Shown piece after piece: positions 8,383 to 15,986 of a DNA stretch of 25,782 bases. Each line of letters starts with the position of its first letter. The stretch's first letter is position 1. A program made the position numbers and the translations under genes. This stretch comes from Acholeplasmatales bacterium DTU056 (GTDB lineage Bacteria; Bacillota_I; Bacilli_A; ML615J-28; CAG-698). Below the pieces are notes generated by a model. The model had not been told where the DNA came from and made no database searches. It was given only the letters and a program-made list of their open reading frames with translations. The DNA is taken from contig LFRX01000055.1 in the NCBI GenBank assembly GCA_001512985.1, forward strand, positions 24,780 to 50,561. The letters are read 5' to 3'.

Positions 8383-10077
8383 TTATTTTAATAATGTATG
8401 ATCAAAATTATTAAGCCATTCAATAATTGGTTCCATTACTTTTTTAATTGTTCCTTCTTTAAATGGATTTTCTAATTTAGCAACTTCAAGTAATTCTAAG
8501 AATGATTTACTTCCACCTTGTTTACATAATTCATAATAGCTTTGCCATGCTTCTTCATGATTGACTTGATTACGATGCCAATATTGGAATGCACATACTT
8601 GAGCTAATGTGTAATCAATATAATAGAATGGTGAACTAAAGATGTGACCTTGACGATACCAAAATCCACCACGTTCTAATAAATCATCTTCATAAACTTT
8701 ATCTGGTAAATATTTCTTCTCAATTTCACGCCATTTTGCTTTACGCTCAGCTGGAGTCATATCAGGGTTAAAATATACTTCGTGTTGAAACTCATCTACC
8801 GCTACTCCATATGGAATAAAAGTAATAGCTCCGGCTAAATGAGAATATTTGTATTTATGAACATCTTCTTTAAAGAATCCTTCCATCCATGGCCATGCAA
8901 AAAACTCCATACTCATTGAATGAATTTCACATGCTTCAAATGTTGGGAATAAATATTCCATGATTTCAAAATCGCGACAAGAATATACTTGGAAAGCATG
9001 CCCGGCTTCATGAGTTAAAACATCTACGTCACCTTGAGTTCCATTGAAGTTAGCAAAAATAAATGGGGCATGATAATCAAAAATAAATGTGCAATATCCG
9101 CCACCGGCTTTTCCAGGGCGAGTTTCTAAATCCATTAAATTATGATTAATCATAAAATTAATAAATTCGCCAGTTTCTTTACTCATTTCTTCATACATTT
9201 TTTTAGCAACTGCCACTAATTCATCTTTTGTTCCTTTAGGAGTAGCATTACCTGTTAAATACTCTAAACCCAAGTCATAACTTTTCAAATCTTGAATACC
9301 TAAACGTTCTTTTTTGCGTTCGATTATTGTTCTAACAATTGGAACAACTTCTTTATATACTTGATCACGATAGTTTTTAACCATCATATGATCATAATCA
9401 GAACGTTTTAATCTAGCATACGCTAATTCTACAAAGTTATTAAATCCTAACTTTTTAGCCATATTATGACGAACTTTCACTAATTCATCATAAATAGCAT
9501 CAAATTTTTCCTCATTTGCTTTAAAGAAGCCCATTACTTTTTGTTCGGCTTGTCTTCTTACCTCTCGGTCAGTTGATTGCATATATGGAGCCATTTGCGC
9601 TAAGTTGTGAACTTTTCCTTCGAATTCAATTTGAGCTGATGCAATCAATTTACGATATTCAGTCGTTAATTTATTTTCTTTTTGTAAATCCTCAATAATA
9701 ATCGGATCAAATGTCTTTAATGATAATTCAGATAACACAAAAATGTGTTTACCATAGCGTTTAATTAATTCATCTTTAAACTGTGAATTTACTAAGGCTT
9801 TGGTTAATTGATTTTCAAAACTAGAAAAAATTGGTTCATATTCATCAAAAAATTCTTGTTCTTTTTCATAAAACTCATCATGAGTATTTAAAGAATTCCG
9901 AATACTACATAAAACAGCCATTGTTGCGAAATTACGACGAAGGCGGTTTAACTGGTCAAATACTTTAATTTGCTCATCTGCGCTTTGAGCTGACACAATT
10001 TTTTCAAGTAATATCTTATAATTTTTCTCTAACTCTTCCACATTTGGACGCTCATATTTAAACTCTTCAAATTTCAT
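8383..10077 (-). CDS. M3 family oligoendopeptidase (PepF-like)
   Basis: This is a cytoplasmic zinc metallopeptidase that cuts short peptides internally after uptake. The 564-residue protein carries the M3 zinc motif HEAGH (His356, Glu357, His360) and the third ligand Glu near 384 in EACEIHSMSME, with the expected spacing. C-terminal substrate-binding features typical of M3 enzymes are present (FIPYGVAVDEFQHEVY, and the RGGFWYRQGHIF stretch). No signal peptide is seen. The ATG at 10077 has a good AAAGGAG site and its own promoter, and the gene stands alone. In context it could supply free amino acids to the branched-chain amino acid fermentation operon elsewhere in this window; that link is inference. 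Exact substrate lengths cannot be inferred. Confidence 0.93.
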   Translation of the reverse strand: MKFEEFKYERPNVEELEKNYKILLEKIVSAQSADEQIKVFDQLNRLRRNFATMAVLCSIRNSLNTHDEFYEKEQEFFDEYEPIFSSFENQLTKALVNSQFKDELIKRYGKHIFVLSELSLKTFDPIIIEDLQKENKLTTEYRKLIASAQIEFEGKVHNLAQMAPYMQSTDREVRRQAEQKVMGFFKANEEKFDAIYDELVKVRHNMAKKLGFNNFVELAYARLKRSDYDHMMVKNYRDQVYKEVVPIVRTIIERKKERLGIQDLKSYDLGLEYLTGNATPKGTKDELVAVAKKMYEEMSKETGEFINFMINHNLMDLETRPGKAGGGYCTFIFDYHAPFIFANFNGTQGDVDVLTHEAGHAFQVYSCRDFEIMEYLFPTFEACEIHSMSMEFFAWPWMEGFFKEDVHKYKYSHLAGAITFIPYGVAVDEFQHEVYFNPDMTPAERKAKWREIEKKYLPDKVYEDDLLERGGFWYRQGHIFSSPFYYIDYTLAQVCAFQYWHRNQVNHEEAWQSYYELCKQGGSKSFLELLEVAKLENPFKEGTIKKVMEPIIEWLNNFDHTLLK

Positions 10078-10096
10078 AATCTCACTCCTTTGTTGT

Positions 10097-10102
10097 ATTA
10101 TA
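10097..10102 (-). promoter_or_regulatory. -10 box of the M3 peptidase promoter
   Basis: A perfect TATAAT lies about 20 bases upstream of the start codon of the M3 peptidase on the minus strand. No good -35 is found at 16-18 bases, so only the -10 is asserted. Confidence 0.6.
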
Positions 10103-10211
10103 CTATATTTAAACCTTTTTTACATTAAAAAATTTTTAACATTCAAAATATTTCCAAACTTTAAAAAAATAATACAATTGATATAACAAAAAAATTGTAT
10201 TTTTTATTGGC

Positions 10212-10258
10212 AAAAAATAAAAAATACTCCTAAAATAATTTATCTTAGGAGTATTTTT
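10212..10258 (-). terminator. Intrinsic terminator after the nitroreductase gene
   Basis: A perfect 14-bp stem (10220-10233 with 10245-10258, core ACTCCTAA/TTAGGAGT), 11-base loop, followed in the minus transcript by UUAUUUUUUG. It lies about 55 bases past the nitroreductase stop. The T run on the other side would also let it work on the plus strand, but no plus-strand gene needs it. The rest of 10078-10312 is AT-rich spacer with nothing else recognised beyond the M3 peptidase promoter. Confidence 0.9.
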
Positions 10259-10312
10259 TCAAAATAATGAGAGATGTTAAATAGGTTCAAATAAATTTAT
10301 CAATTTTTTTAC

Positions 10313-10918
10313 TTATTTTACAACTTTAAATAATTCATCAACACCTTTAGATTGTTTTGGTCCAGCCGGTGCACCAATTAAACCAAATGGCATTTGAGCA
10401 ACAAGACGCCAGTTTGGATCAATTCCAAAGATTTTTTTAACTTCTTCATCGATTAATGGGTTATAGTGTTGTAATGACGCCCCAATTCCTTCTTCCGCAA
10501 ACATCATCCATACTGCAAATTGTAACATACCATTAGCATGTTCAGACCATGGGATGAAATAATCACGATATAAGGAAAATTGATCCATTAACCCTTGAGT
10601 AATTTTGTCATCATTAAAGAATAGAATTGTTCCATATCCCGCCGCGAAACTCTCCATTTTTTTAATAGTATTTTGGAAAGCATCAGGAGGAGTTACTTTC
10701 CGTAAGGTTTCTAAAGTTACTTCTTTCCATAATTTAGTATGATTTTCTCCTAGTAATAAAACCATTTTACTACTTTGAGAATTAAATGGAGTTGGTAAAG
10801 TTAATACTACTTGTTCTAAGCGGCGAATCAATTCTTCTTCTGAATATGGTAATTCATTTTTGATTGAATATATTGAACGACGTTTTTTCATTATTTCAAT
10901 AATTTTATTTTCCATCAT
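10313..10918 (-). CDS. Nitroreductase family protein
   Basis: A 201-residue member of the FMN-dependent nitroreductase-like superfamily; these reduce nitro compounds, quinones or other electrophiles with NAD(P)H, and the physiological substrate is usually unknown. The N-terminal IIEIMKKRRSIYSI matches the family's flavin phosphate-binding arginine region. SEHANGMLQFAVWMMFAEEGIGASLQHYNP is the usual central helix and dimer/flavin segment, and MPFGLIGAPAGPKQ is the usual C-terminal flavin segment. Two adjacent ATGs (10918 and 10915) follow a perfect AAGGAGG site; either start is possible. It is a single-gene unit with its own promoter and terminator. The active-site pattern gives no clear substrate, so I leave it unnamed. 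Confidence 0.88.
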   Translation of the reverse strand: MMENKIIEIMKKRRSIYSIKNELPYSEEELIRRLEQVVLTLPTPFNSQSSKMVLLLGENHTKLWKEVTLETLRKVTPPDAFQNTIKKMESFAAGYGTILFFNDDKITQGLMDQFSLYRDYFIPWSEHANGMLQFAVWMMFAEEGIGASLQHYNPLIDEEVKKIFGIDPNWRLVAQMPFGLIGAPAGPKQSKGVDELFKVVK

Positions 10919-10939
10919 GAATACCTCCTTGGTAATTAA

Positions 10940-10970
10940 ATTATATCACAGTTTTTTTATTGTTTGTAAA
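10940..10970 (-). promoter_or_regulatory. Promoter of the nitroreductase gene
   Basis: An extended -10 TGA-TATAAT (TATAAT at 10945-10940) with a TTTACA -35 (10970-10965). The spacer is 19 bases, longer than ideal; the extended -10 could compensate. Confidence 0.65.
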
Positions 10971-10984
10971 TTTTGCTTTATTTT

Positions 10985-11023
10985 ATAAAAAAAGAAGTTA
11001 GTTGGAATATTCCAAACTAACTT
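10985..11023 (-). terminator. Intrinsic terminator overlapping the end of pflA
   Basis: Inverted repeat of 12 pairs with one bulged base (10995-11006 with 11011-11023), a 4-base loop, then CUUUUUUUAUA in the minus transcript. The pflA stop codon (11000-10998) lies inside the downstream arm, so the last codons of pflA also form the terminator stem. Confidence 0.88.
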
Positions 11024-11768
11024 GTTGGTTACTTCGAAGAGCAAGATAATATTGATAATGTTGATTAATGGCTTGCATAGCCTGTTTTATTTCAGTACTA
11101 GTTGGTTCTTTAATATGTTCTAATTCATATTCTAAGCCTAACTTTTGCCATTTGTTAGCACCTAAGCGGTGGTATGGTAAAAGTTTAAAACTCATATTTA
11201 CAGGATTAAACATAGCTAGAATTGAGCCTAATTTATCAAAACAATAGTCGGTATCATTAATTCCTGGCAATAATACGTATGTTATTACAAATGATTTATT
11301 ATTTTGATCAAGGAATTTTAAAAATTCCAATGTTTTATCAATTTTTTTATTACATACTTTTAGACTATGTTCATTATCTACACCTTTTAAATCGACGATA
11401 AACAAATCTGTAACTTTTAATAATTCATAATATTTAATATTTTTACTAAATAAAGTTCCTTGCGTTTGAATAGCGGTATGAACATTATATTGTTTTAACT
11501 TTTTAAATAACTCAATAATAAAATCAATTTGTAATAACGGTTCTCCACCGCTAACAGTTATCCCACCATTTTTATAGAATGATTGATATTGTAAGAAATC
11601 ATTGACGACTTCATCAACTGTGATTTGTTTATTTTTTACATTTAGAGCCACATCAACATTATGACAAAATTTACATAGCATATTACAGCCTTGTAAGAAA
11701 ATAACATATCGAATCCCTGGGCCATCGACACTACTAAAAGTGTCGATGGAATGATAATTAGCTATCAT
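10998..11768 (-). CDS. pflA: Pyruvate formate-lyase activating enzyme
   Basis: PflA is a radical-SAM enzyme that uses a 4Fe-4S cluster and S-adenosylmethionine to install the glycyl radical on PFL. The family signature is complete: SVDGPGIR near the N-terminus, the cluster motif CNMLCKFC (C-x3-C-x2-C, near residues 28-35), and SGGEPLLQ for SAM binding. At 256 residues the length is normal. Its ATG overlaps the pflB stop as ATGA. The sequence just upstream is pyrimidine-containing coding sequence with no recognisable ribosome site, so translation probably depends on coupling to pflB. A strong hairpin occupies codons 7-16. The stop lies in the operon terminator. Assignment rests on motifs plus adjacency to pflB and is secure. 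Confidence 0.95.
   Translation of the reverse strand: MIANYHSIDTFSSVDGPGIRYVIFLQGCNMLCKFCHNVDVALNVKNKQITVDEVVNDFLQYQSFYKNGGITVSGGEPLLQIDFIIELFKKLKQYNVHTAIQTQGTLFSKNIKYYELLKVTDLFIVDLKGVDNEHSLKVCNKKIDKTLEFLKFLDQNNKSFVITYVLLPGINDTDYCFDKLGSILAMFNPVNMSFKLLPYHRLGANKWQKLGLEYELEHIKEPTSTEIKQAMQAINQHYQYYLALRSNQQVSLEYSN
11722..11749 (-). other. Strong RNA hairpin inside the start of pflA
   Basis: A perfect 11-bp inverted repeat with a 6-base loop (CCATCGACACT at 11722-11732 and AGTGTCGATGG at 11739-11749). It is GC-richer than the surroundings and begins about 20 bases downstream of the pflA start codon. No U tract follows, so it is not an intrinsic terminator. It lies across codons for HSIDTFSSVDG, whose repeated S-[IV]-D pattern partly explains the symmetry. 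Confidence 0.6.
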
Positions 11769-14020
11769 AGGCGTTCGTGGAAGGTTCTATTGATTACTTC
11801 TTCTTGTTGGGTGCGTGTTAAACGGTTAAAGTTGACCGCATACCCAGAGACTCGAATAGTCAAGTTTGGATATAAGTTTTTGTCGTTCATTGCGGCGATA
11901 AGCATTTCGCGATTTAAGACGTTAACATTTAAGTGATGAGCATTTTTAGCAAAATAACCATCTAAGATATTCACTAAGTTATTAATACGCGATGGTGTCG
12001 CTTTGCCATTAATATATTCTTCGCTATCATCACCTAATGCACTTGGAATAATGCTAAAGGTATTACTAATTCCGTCATTGGCATATGAGAATGGTAATTT
12101 AGCCACACTCATTAAACTTGCTAAAGCGCCGCTTTTATCGCGACCATGCATTGGGTTAGCTCCCGGAGCAAATGGCTCACCTTTTTTACGTCCATCTGGA
12201 GTTGCGCCGGTTTTTTTACCGTAAACAACGTTTGAAGTAATAGTTAGAATTGATAATGTTGGTCGTGCGTTTCGATATGTATGTTGTTTTTGTAGATTTT
12301 CTTTAAAGCGAATTACGATATCACGAGCAATTTGGTCAACCCGGTCATCGTTATTACCAAAGCATGGGAATTCGCCCTCGACTTCAAAGTCAACCGCTAT
12401 GCCTTGCTCATTGCGAATTGGTTTAACTTTGGCATATTTAATCGCACTTAATGAATCGGCTACCACACTTAATCCAGCAATCCCAGTAGCAAGATTACGA
12501 CGAATGTTGTAATCATGTAAAGCCATTTGTAATCTTTCATATGCATATTTATCATGCATATAGTGAATAACATTTAATGTATTGATATATAAACGACATA
12601 ACCAATCTAATACAAAATTGAACTTTTCATATACTTCATCGAATTGTAAATATTCCCCATCTAACTTACCGACATTGTCAACAATTTTCTCGCCACTAAC
12701 TTCATCATGACCGTCGTTAATAGCATATAGTAAAACTTTCGCTAAGTTAGCACGAGCACCGAAAAATTGCATTTCTTTTCCAACTGCCATTGGAGATACG
12801 CAACATGAAATAGCATAGTCATCTCCATAGTCATCGCGCATTACATTGTCATTTTCATATTGAATTGAACTTGTATCAATCGATACCTTCGCCGCAAACT
12901 TTTTAAAGTTAAGCGGTAATTTATCACTCCATAAAACAGTTAAATTTGGTTCTGGAGATGGTCCTAAGTTATATAAAGTATTTAGCATTCGGAAAGAAGT
13001 TTTGGTAATTAGATGGCGACCATCTAAGCCAACTCCACCAATTGATTCCGTAACCCAATTTGGATCTCCTGAGAATAATTCATTATATTCATCAGTTCTA
13101 GCAAAACGGACCATACGTAATTTTAATACAAATTGGTCAACAAGTTCTTGAATTTCTTTTTCTGTATATTTACCGCTTTTAAGGTCACGTTCAAAGTAAA
13201 TATCTAAGAAAATGGATACACGTCCTAAACTCATTGCAGCGCCGTTTTGTTCTTTGATTGCGCCTAGGTATGCGAAATACAACCATTGAACAGCTTCTTT
13301 AGAATCTTCTGCTGGACGAGAAATATCATATCCATAGCTTAATGCCATTTCTTTTAATTCTTGTAAAGCTTTAATTTGTTCAGTTAGTTCTTCTCGGTCA
13401 CGGATAATATCATCAGTCATTGTTCCGTCCAAAGCATCTTTTTCTTGTTCTTTAACTTCGATTAAGCGATCTACTCCATATAGAGGTACACGACGATAGT
13501 CTCCAATAATGCGTCCACGTCCATAACCATCAGGTAATCCAGTAATAACTCCTGAGTGACGGGCTTTACGCATTTCCGAAGTATAAACATCAAAGACACC
13601 TTGATTATGTGTTTTACGATAATCAGTAAAAATTTTTACTATCTCATCATCAATTTTATAACCATATGCTTCAGCCGCTTTTTTGGCTACTCGAATGCCA
13701 CCAAATGGCATAAACGCTCTTTTTAATGGCTCGTCAGTTTGTAAGCCCACAATTACTTCATTTTCTTGATCTAAATATCCTGGTTGGTGAGAGTTAATTT
13801 TAGATACGATTTTAGTATCGACATTTAATACTCCGCCTTTATCCATTTCTTCGCCGACTAAGTTGTTGTACTTTTCAAATAAAACTTTAGTTTTTTCTGA
13901 GATACCTTCTAAAAAAGATTCATCTCCATCATATGGAGTATAGTTTAATTGAATAAAATCACGCACATCAATAGTTGTTGTCCATTTTCCTTCTTTAAAC
14001 CCTAGCCATGCTTTATTCAC
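11765..14020 (-). CDS. pflB: Formate C-acetyltransferase (pyruvate formate-lyase)
   Basis: PFL splits pyruvate with CoA into acetyl-CoA and formate by a glycyl-radical mechanism in the anaerobic cytoplasm. The active-site cysteine pair is at residues 406-407 (YAISCCVSPM), and the radical glycine is Gly726 in RVSGYAVNF, 26 residues from the C-terminus. At 751 residues the length matches the family (E. coli 759). The start codon is GTG (14020-14018), preceded at normal distance by AAGAGGTG; the N-terminus (AWLGFKEGKW) fits the family. It is the first gene of pflB-pflA, with a 4-base overlap. The upstream region carries a consensus-like promoter and CcpA-like boxes. Bases fit their neighbours and nothing suggests damage. 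Confidence 0.97.
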   Translation of the reverse strand: MNKAWLGFKEGKWTTTIDVRDFIQLNYTPYDGDESFLEGISEKTKVLFEKYNNLVGEEMDKGGVLNVDTKIVSKINSHQPGYLDQENEVIVGLQTDEPLKRAFMPFGGIRVAKKAAEAYGYKIDDEIVKIFTDYRKTHNQGVFDVYTSEMRKARHSGVITGLPDGYGRGRIIGDYRRVPLYGVDRLIEVKEQEKDALDGTMTDDIIRDREELTEQIKALQELKEMALSYGYDISRPAEDSKEAVQWLYFAYLGAIKEQNGAAMSLGRVSIFLDIYFERDLKSGKYTEKEIQELVDQFVLKLRMVRFARTDEYNELFSGDPNWVTESIGGVGLDGRHLITKTSFRMLNTLYNLGPSPEPNLTVLWSDKLPLNFKKFAAKVSIDTSSIQYENDNVMRDDYGDDYAISCCVSPMAVGKEMQFFGARANLAKVLLYAINDGHDEVSGEKIVDNVGKLDGEYLQFDEVYEKFNFVLDWLCRLYINTLNVIHYMHDKYAYERLQMALHDYNIRRNLATGIAGLSVVADSLSAIKYAKVKPIRNEQGIAVDFEVEGEFPCFGNNDDRVDQIARDIVIRFKENLQKQHTYRNARPTLSILTITSNVVYGKKTGATPDGRKKGEPFAPGANPMHGRDKSGALASLMSVAKLPFSYANDGISNTFSIIPSALGDDSEEYINGKATPSRINNLVNILDGYFAKNAHHLNVNVLNREMLIAAMNDKNLYPNLTIRVSGYAVNFNRLTRTQQEEVINRTFHERL

Positions 14021-14079
14021 TTTATAACACCTCTTCTTTTAATTATTTTGAATCGATTCCTTCCGGAAAATGCTTATAT

Positions 14080-14108
14080 ATTATATAATATTTTTCTAAA
14101 TAAGTAAA
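14080..14108 (-). promoter_or_regulatory. Promoter of pflBA
   Basis: TTTACT -35 (14108-14103), 17-base spacer, TATAAT -10 (14085-14080) on the minus strand, about 60 bases upstream of the GTG start. This leaves an untranslated leader of roughly 50 bases containing the short repeat TTCCGGAA (14060-14067), with no riboswitch fold recognised. Confidence 0.75.
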
Positions 14109-14123
14109 TTTAAAATTACCGTC

Positions 14124-14156
14124 CTGAAACGTTTACATAGCAAGTAAATGTTTTCA
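14124..14156 (-). promoter_or_regulatory. Two cre-like (CcpA) boxes upstream of pflB
   Basis: Compared with TGWAANCGNTNWCA, the minus-strand 14-mer 14156-14143 (TGAAAACATTTACT) has two mismatches. At 14125-14137 TGAAACGTTTACA contains a perfect CGTTTACA half and a second half one base short. Both lie upstream of the -35, a position where CcpA activates rather than represses some overflow-metabolism genes. CcpA itself is not in the window, so function is inferred. Confidence 0.4.
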
Positions 14157-14209
14157 TTTTCATAATATATTTTCATAGGCAAATTCCCTGTAAATCAATC
14201 TAAATTAAT

Positions 14210-14227
14210 TGTAAAGAAAACTTTACA
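14210..14227. other. 18-bp inverted repeat between pflB and the DUF1538 operon
   Basis: TGTAAAG-AAAA-CTTTACA, a perfect 7-bp inverted repeat with a 4-base spacer. It sits beyond the terminator of the DUF1538 operon and about 100 bases upstream of the pflB -35. The shape is that of a dimeric regulator site, but it does not align with the usual Rex, CcpA or Fnr consensus, so no regulator is named. Confidence 0.4.
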
Positions 14228-14230
14228 CAA

Positions 14231-14258
14231 AATAAAAATGAGCCAATTTGGCTCATTT
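14231..14258 (-). terminator. Intrinsic terminator of the P-II/DUF1538 operon
   Basis: A perfect 10-bp stem (14236-14245 with 14249-14258, core ATGAGCCA/TGGCTCAT), 3-base loop, then UUUUUAUUUU in the minus transcript. It overlaps the stop codon of the last DUF1538 gene (14259-14257). Confidence 0.9.
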
Positions 14259-15009
14259 ATTCTTCCTCGGATGTTGATTGCCTTTTTCTTTCGATTCGCA
14301 ATATAATTCCAATTATTAGCATTGTTAAAATTGGAACTAGCGCCACAAATCCCACTACTCCAAAACCTGCGCTTTGATTACCATTTCCAAGTCCTTCTGA
14401 AACTCCAATTGCAAATGGTAAAATGAATGAAGCAGCCATAGTTCCGGTAACCACTCCACCAGAGTCAAAAGACATTGCGGCATGGTCGGAATCAACAAAA
14501 TGACTCATTAATACGGCAATGATATATCCTGGAACAAAGAAATATAAAATATTAATGTTAAAGTATAAACGGACCATAGTTAGGGCTATTGCACCACCTA
14601 CACCAACTGATAAGGCAATTAATATTAAGCGTTTTGGAATAGATGCCCCACTAGCTTCTTCTACTTCATGTACTAAAACATAAATTGAAGGATCAGCAAG
14701 CGAGGTAGTAATTCCAATTACTAATCCTAAAACTATTAACAATAAAAGATTCTTTTTACTTCCCAAAGTAGCCCCTACTTTTCGAGCTACTTCCATAAAA
14801 CCAAATTTAACCCCGACTAAAAAGACTGTTAGCCCTATAATGGAAATAAGTGAACCACGAATTAAATTTAAAATTCGTGATTTTCGATATTTTAAGAATA
14901 AAAATTGTGCAAGCAAATACACAATCGCAAACGGAGCAATCGCAATCAAAACTTCTAGGAAAACTTCCCCTGTCATTTTAAGCAAATCTTTTAATACATC
15001 TACAACCAT
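14257..15009 (-). CDS. DUF1538 family membrane protein, second copy
   Basis: A 250-residue integral membrane protein that I recognise as DUF1538; to my knowledge the family has no established function. About seven hydrophobic segments are seen at roughly 17-39, 47-71, 87-105, 127-149, 154-171, 186-206 and 215-238, with a charged C-terminal tail (RKRQSTSEEE). Two polar signatures interrupt membrane segments: LADPSIY (Asp106-Pro107) and FDSGGVVTGT (Asp182 onward), then GFGVVGFVALVP. These align with LEPAVLA and VDVGTLTTGS in the preceding gene, so the two proteins are diverged copies. The start overlaps that gene by 10 bases and has a good AGGAGTGA site. Buried acidic residues and a duplicated fold suggest an ion or solute transporter, by inference only. 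It is last in the operon with three P-II-like genes. Confidence 0.82.
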   Translation of the reverse strand: MVVDVLKDLLKMTGEVFLEVLIAIAPFAIVYLLAQFLFLKYRKSRILNLIRGSLISIIGLTVFLVGVKFGFMEVARKVGATLGSKKNLLLLIVLGLVIGITTSLADPSIYVLVHEVEEASGASIPKRLILIALSVGVGGAIALTMVRLYFNINILYFFVPGYIIAVLMSHFVDSDHAAMSFDSGGVVTGTMAASFILPFAIGVSEGLGNGNQSAGFGVVGFVALVPILTMLIIGIILRIERKRQSTSEEE

Positions 15010-15683
15010 CTGCTAATCACTCCTAAAATTAAGATGGCAATAATTGGCCCTAATGAAGATAATGCGACAACTCCGAAACTTGATTGGGCTTCACTATCCT
15101 TAGCCGTTACTGCCGCAATCCCACTACCAAGAGCCATAAAAAACGGTACTGTTAAAGACCCGGTCGTAAGTGTTCCAACGTCTACTGCAATACTGTGAAT
15201 TTGCTCATCGGCTAAGATTAGTAAAATAATAATTAATCCATAAACAACTGACAATGTATGACGAATCGGAATTTTAAATAGAATCGTTAAGAACGAAAGT
15301 AAAATAAATACTCCAACGGAAATAGCAGTAACATATAAAACTACGTTTTTAGAAAATGGAAAATTATTTGGTAATTGTTCAATTATTGCTAAAACAGCTG
15401 GTTCTAACACTGTCACCGCAAAGCCAATTATTAATCCAAAAATTAATAGTAATTTAACATTTCCTTTTTGAACTAAGGTTGAACTTATGTCTTTGCCAAG
15501 CGGAATTAAAGCTACATTAATTCCATATAAAAAAATTGATACTCCCAGAATAACAAAAATACTACTTAAAATAAACTTAAAATATAATTCCGCTCCGACT
15601 GGAGTAATAGTAAAATGTAAAATACTAATTAATATAAATACTGGGGCAACGCCAAGAGAAAGTTCTTTTAAGTGTTGCTTCAT
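15000..15683 (-). CDS. DUF1538 family membrane protein, first copy
   Basis: A 227-residue, strongly hydrophobic protein with about six or seven membrane segments (roughly 10-28, 35-61, 76-101, 112-136, 143-158, 171-192, 203-224). The signature stretches VLEPAVLAIIEQ (Glu94-Pro95), VDVGTLTTGSLTVPFF and SFGVVALSSLGP mirror those of the next gene, marking both as DUF1538 repeats. In some bacteria, as I recall, DUF1538 proteins are about twice this length, which would make this gene pair a split version. Its ATG overlaps the stop of the third P-II-like gene (TAATG), so membrane protein and P-II-like proteins are probably made in step. No signal peptide apart from the first membrane helix. Function unknown; a transporter or channel half is the best guess. 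Confidence 0.82.
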   Translation of the reverse strand: MKQHLKELSLGVAPVFILISILHFTITPVGAELYFKFILSSIFVILGVSIFLYGINVALIPLGKDISSTLVQKGNVKLLLIFGLIIGFAVTVLEPAVLAIIEQLPNNFPFSKNVVLYVTAISVGVFILLSFLTILFKIPIRHTLSVVYGLIIILLILADEQIHSIAVDVGTLTTGSLTVPFFMALGSGIAAVTAKDSEAQSSFGVVALSSLGPIIAILILGVISRWL

Positions 15684-15985
15684 TATGTCACAATCCCTTC
15701 TACTCTATCAACATTTAAGACAAAAGCAATTCCAGAATTTGGTTTCTTTAAATTAAACTCTGCATCGACCCCAGTTTTTATTTTCTTAATCATCTCATAA
15801 TCAGATAAAATAAGTACTAAATCTTTTTCTGGTTCTATCTCTAAACCTAAGAATCCTTTCTTTTCAAAAACACTCGCGCCTTTTCCACGTAGGATTGTTC
15901 CGCCTTTTGCCCCCATATCCTGAGCAATTTTTACTACCTTTTTGGCTTGTCCTTTATTTACAATTACAACCAACAACTTAGTCAT
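15683..15985 (-). CDS. P-II-like small regulatory protein, copy 3
   Basis: A 100-residue protein with the P-II ferredoxin-like fold: N-terminal strand LLVVIVNKG, helix, GGTILRGKGA, the LGLEIEPEKDLVLIL strand, helix, and the C-terminal GIAFVLNV strand that corresponds to FVLPV of classical P-II. The T-loop is much shorter than in GlnB/GlnK and lacks the uridylylated tyrosine region; the classical TGxxGDGK B-loop is replaced by KPNSG. P-II proteins act as trimers that bind effectors and gate transporters or enzymes; here the partner is probably the DUF1538 pair encoded immediately downstream, by inference. A strong GGAGGAG site precedes the ATG at 15985, one base after the preceding stop. Confidence 0.82.
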   Translation of the reverse strand: MTKLLVVIVNKGQAKKVVKIAQDMGAKGGTILRGKGASVFEKKGFLGLEIEPEKDLVLILSDYEMIKKIKTGVDAEFNLKKPNSGIAFVLNVDRVEGIVT

Positions 15986-15986
15986 T

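Noticed and set aside
11751..12224. Plus-strand open frames opposite pflA/pflB
   Set aside because: Antisense to conserved pflB coding sequence, no recognisable protein, no ribosome site.
14210..14227. Rex (NADH-sensing) operator upstream of pflB
   Set aside because: The dyad TGTAAAG-N4-CTTTACA does not align with TTGTGAA-N4-TTCACAA; half sites are shifted by one base, so Rex was not claimed.
15487..15756. Plus-strand frame of 89 codons opposite DUF1538 and P-II genes
   Set aside because: Antisense shadow of conserved genes; no start signals.
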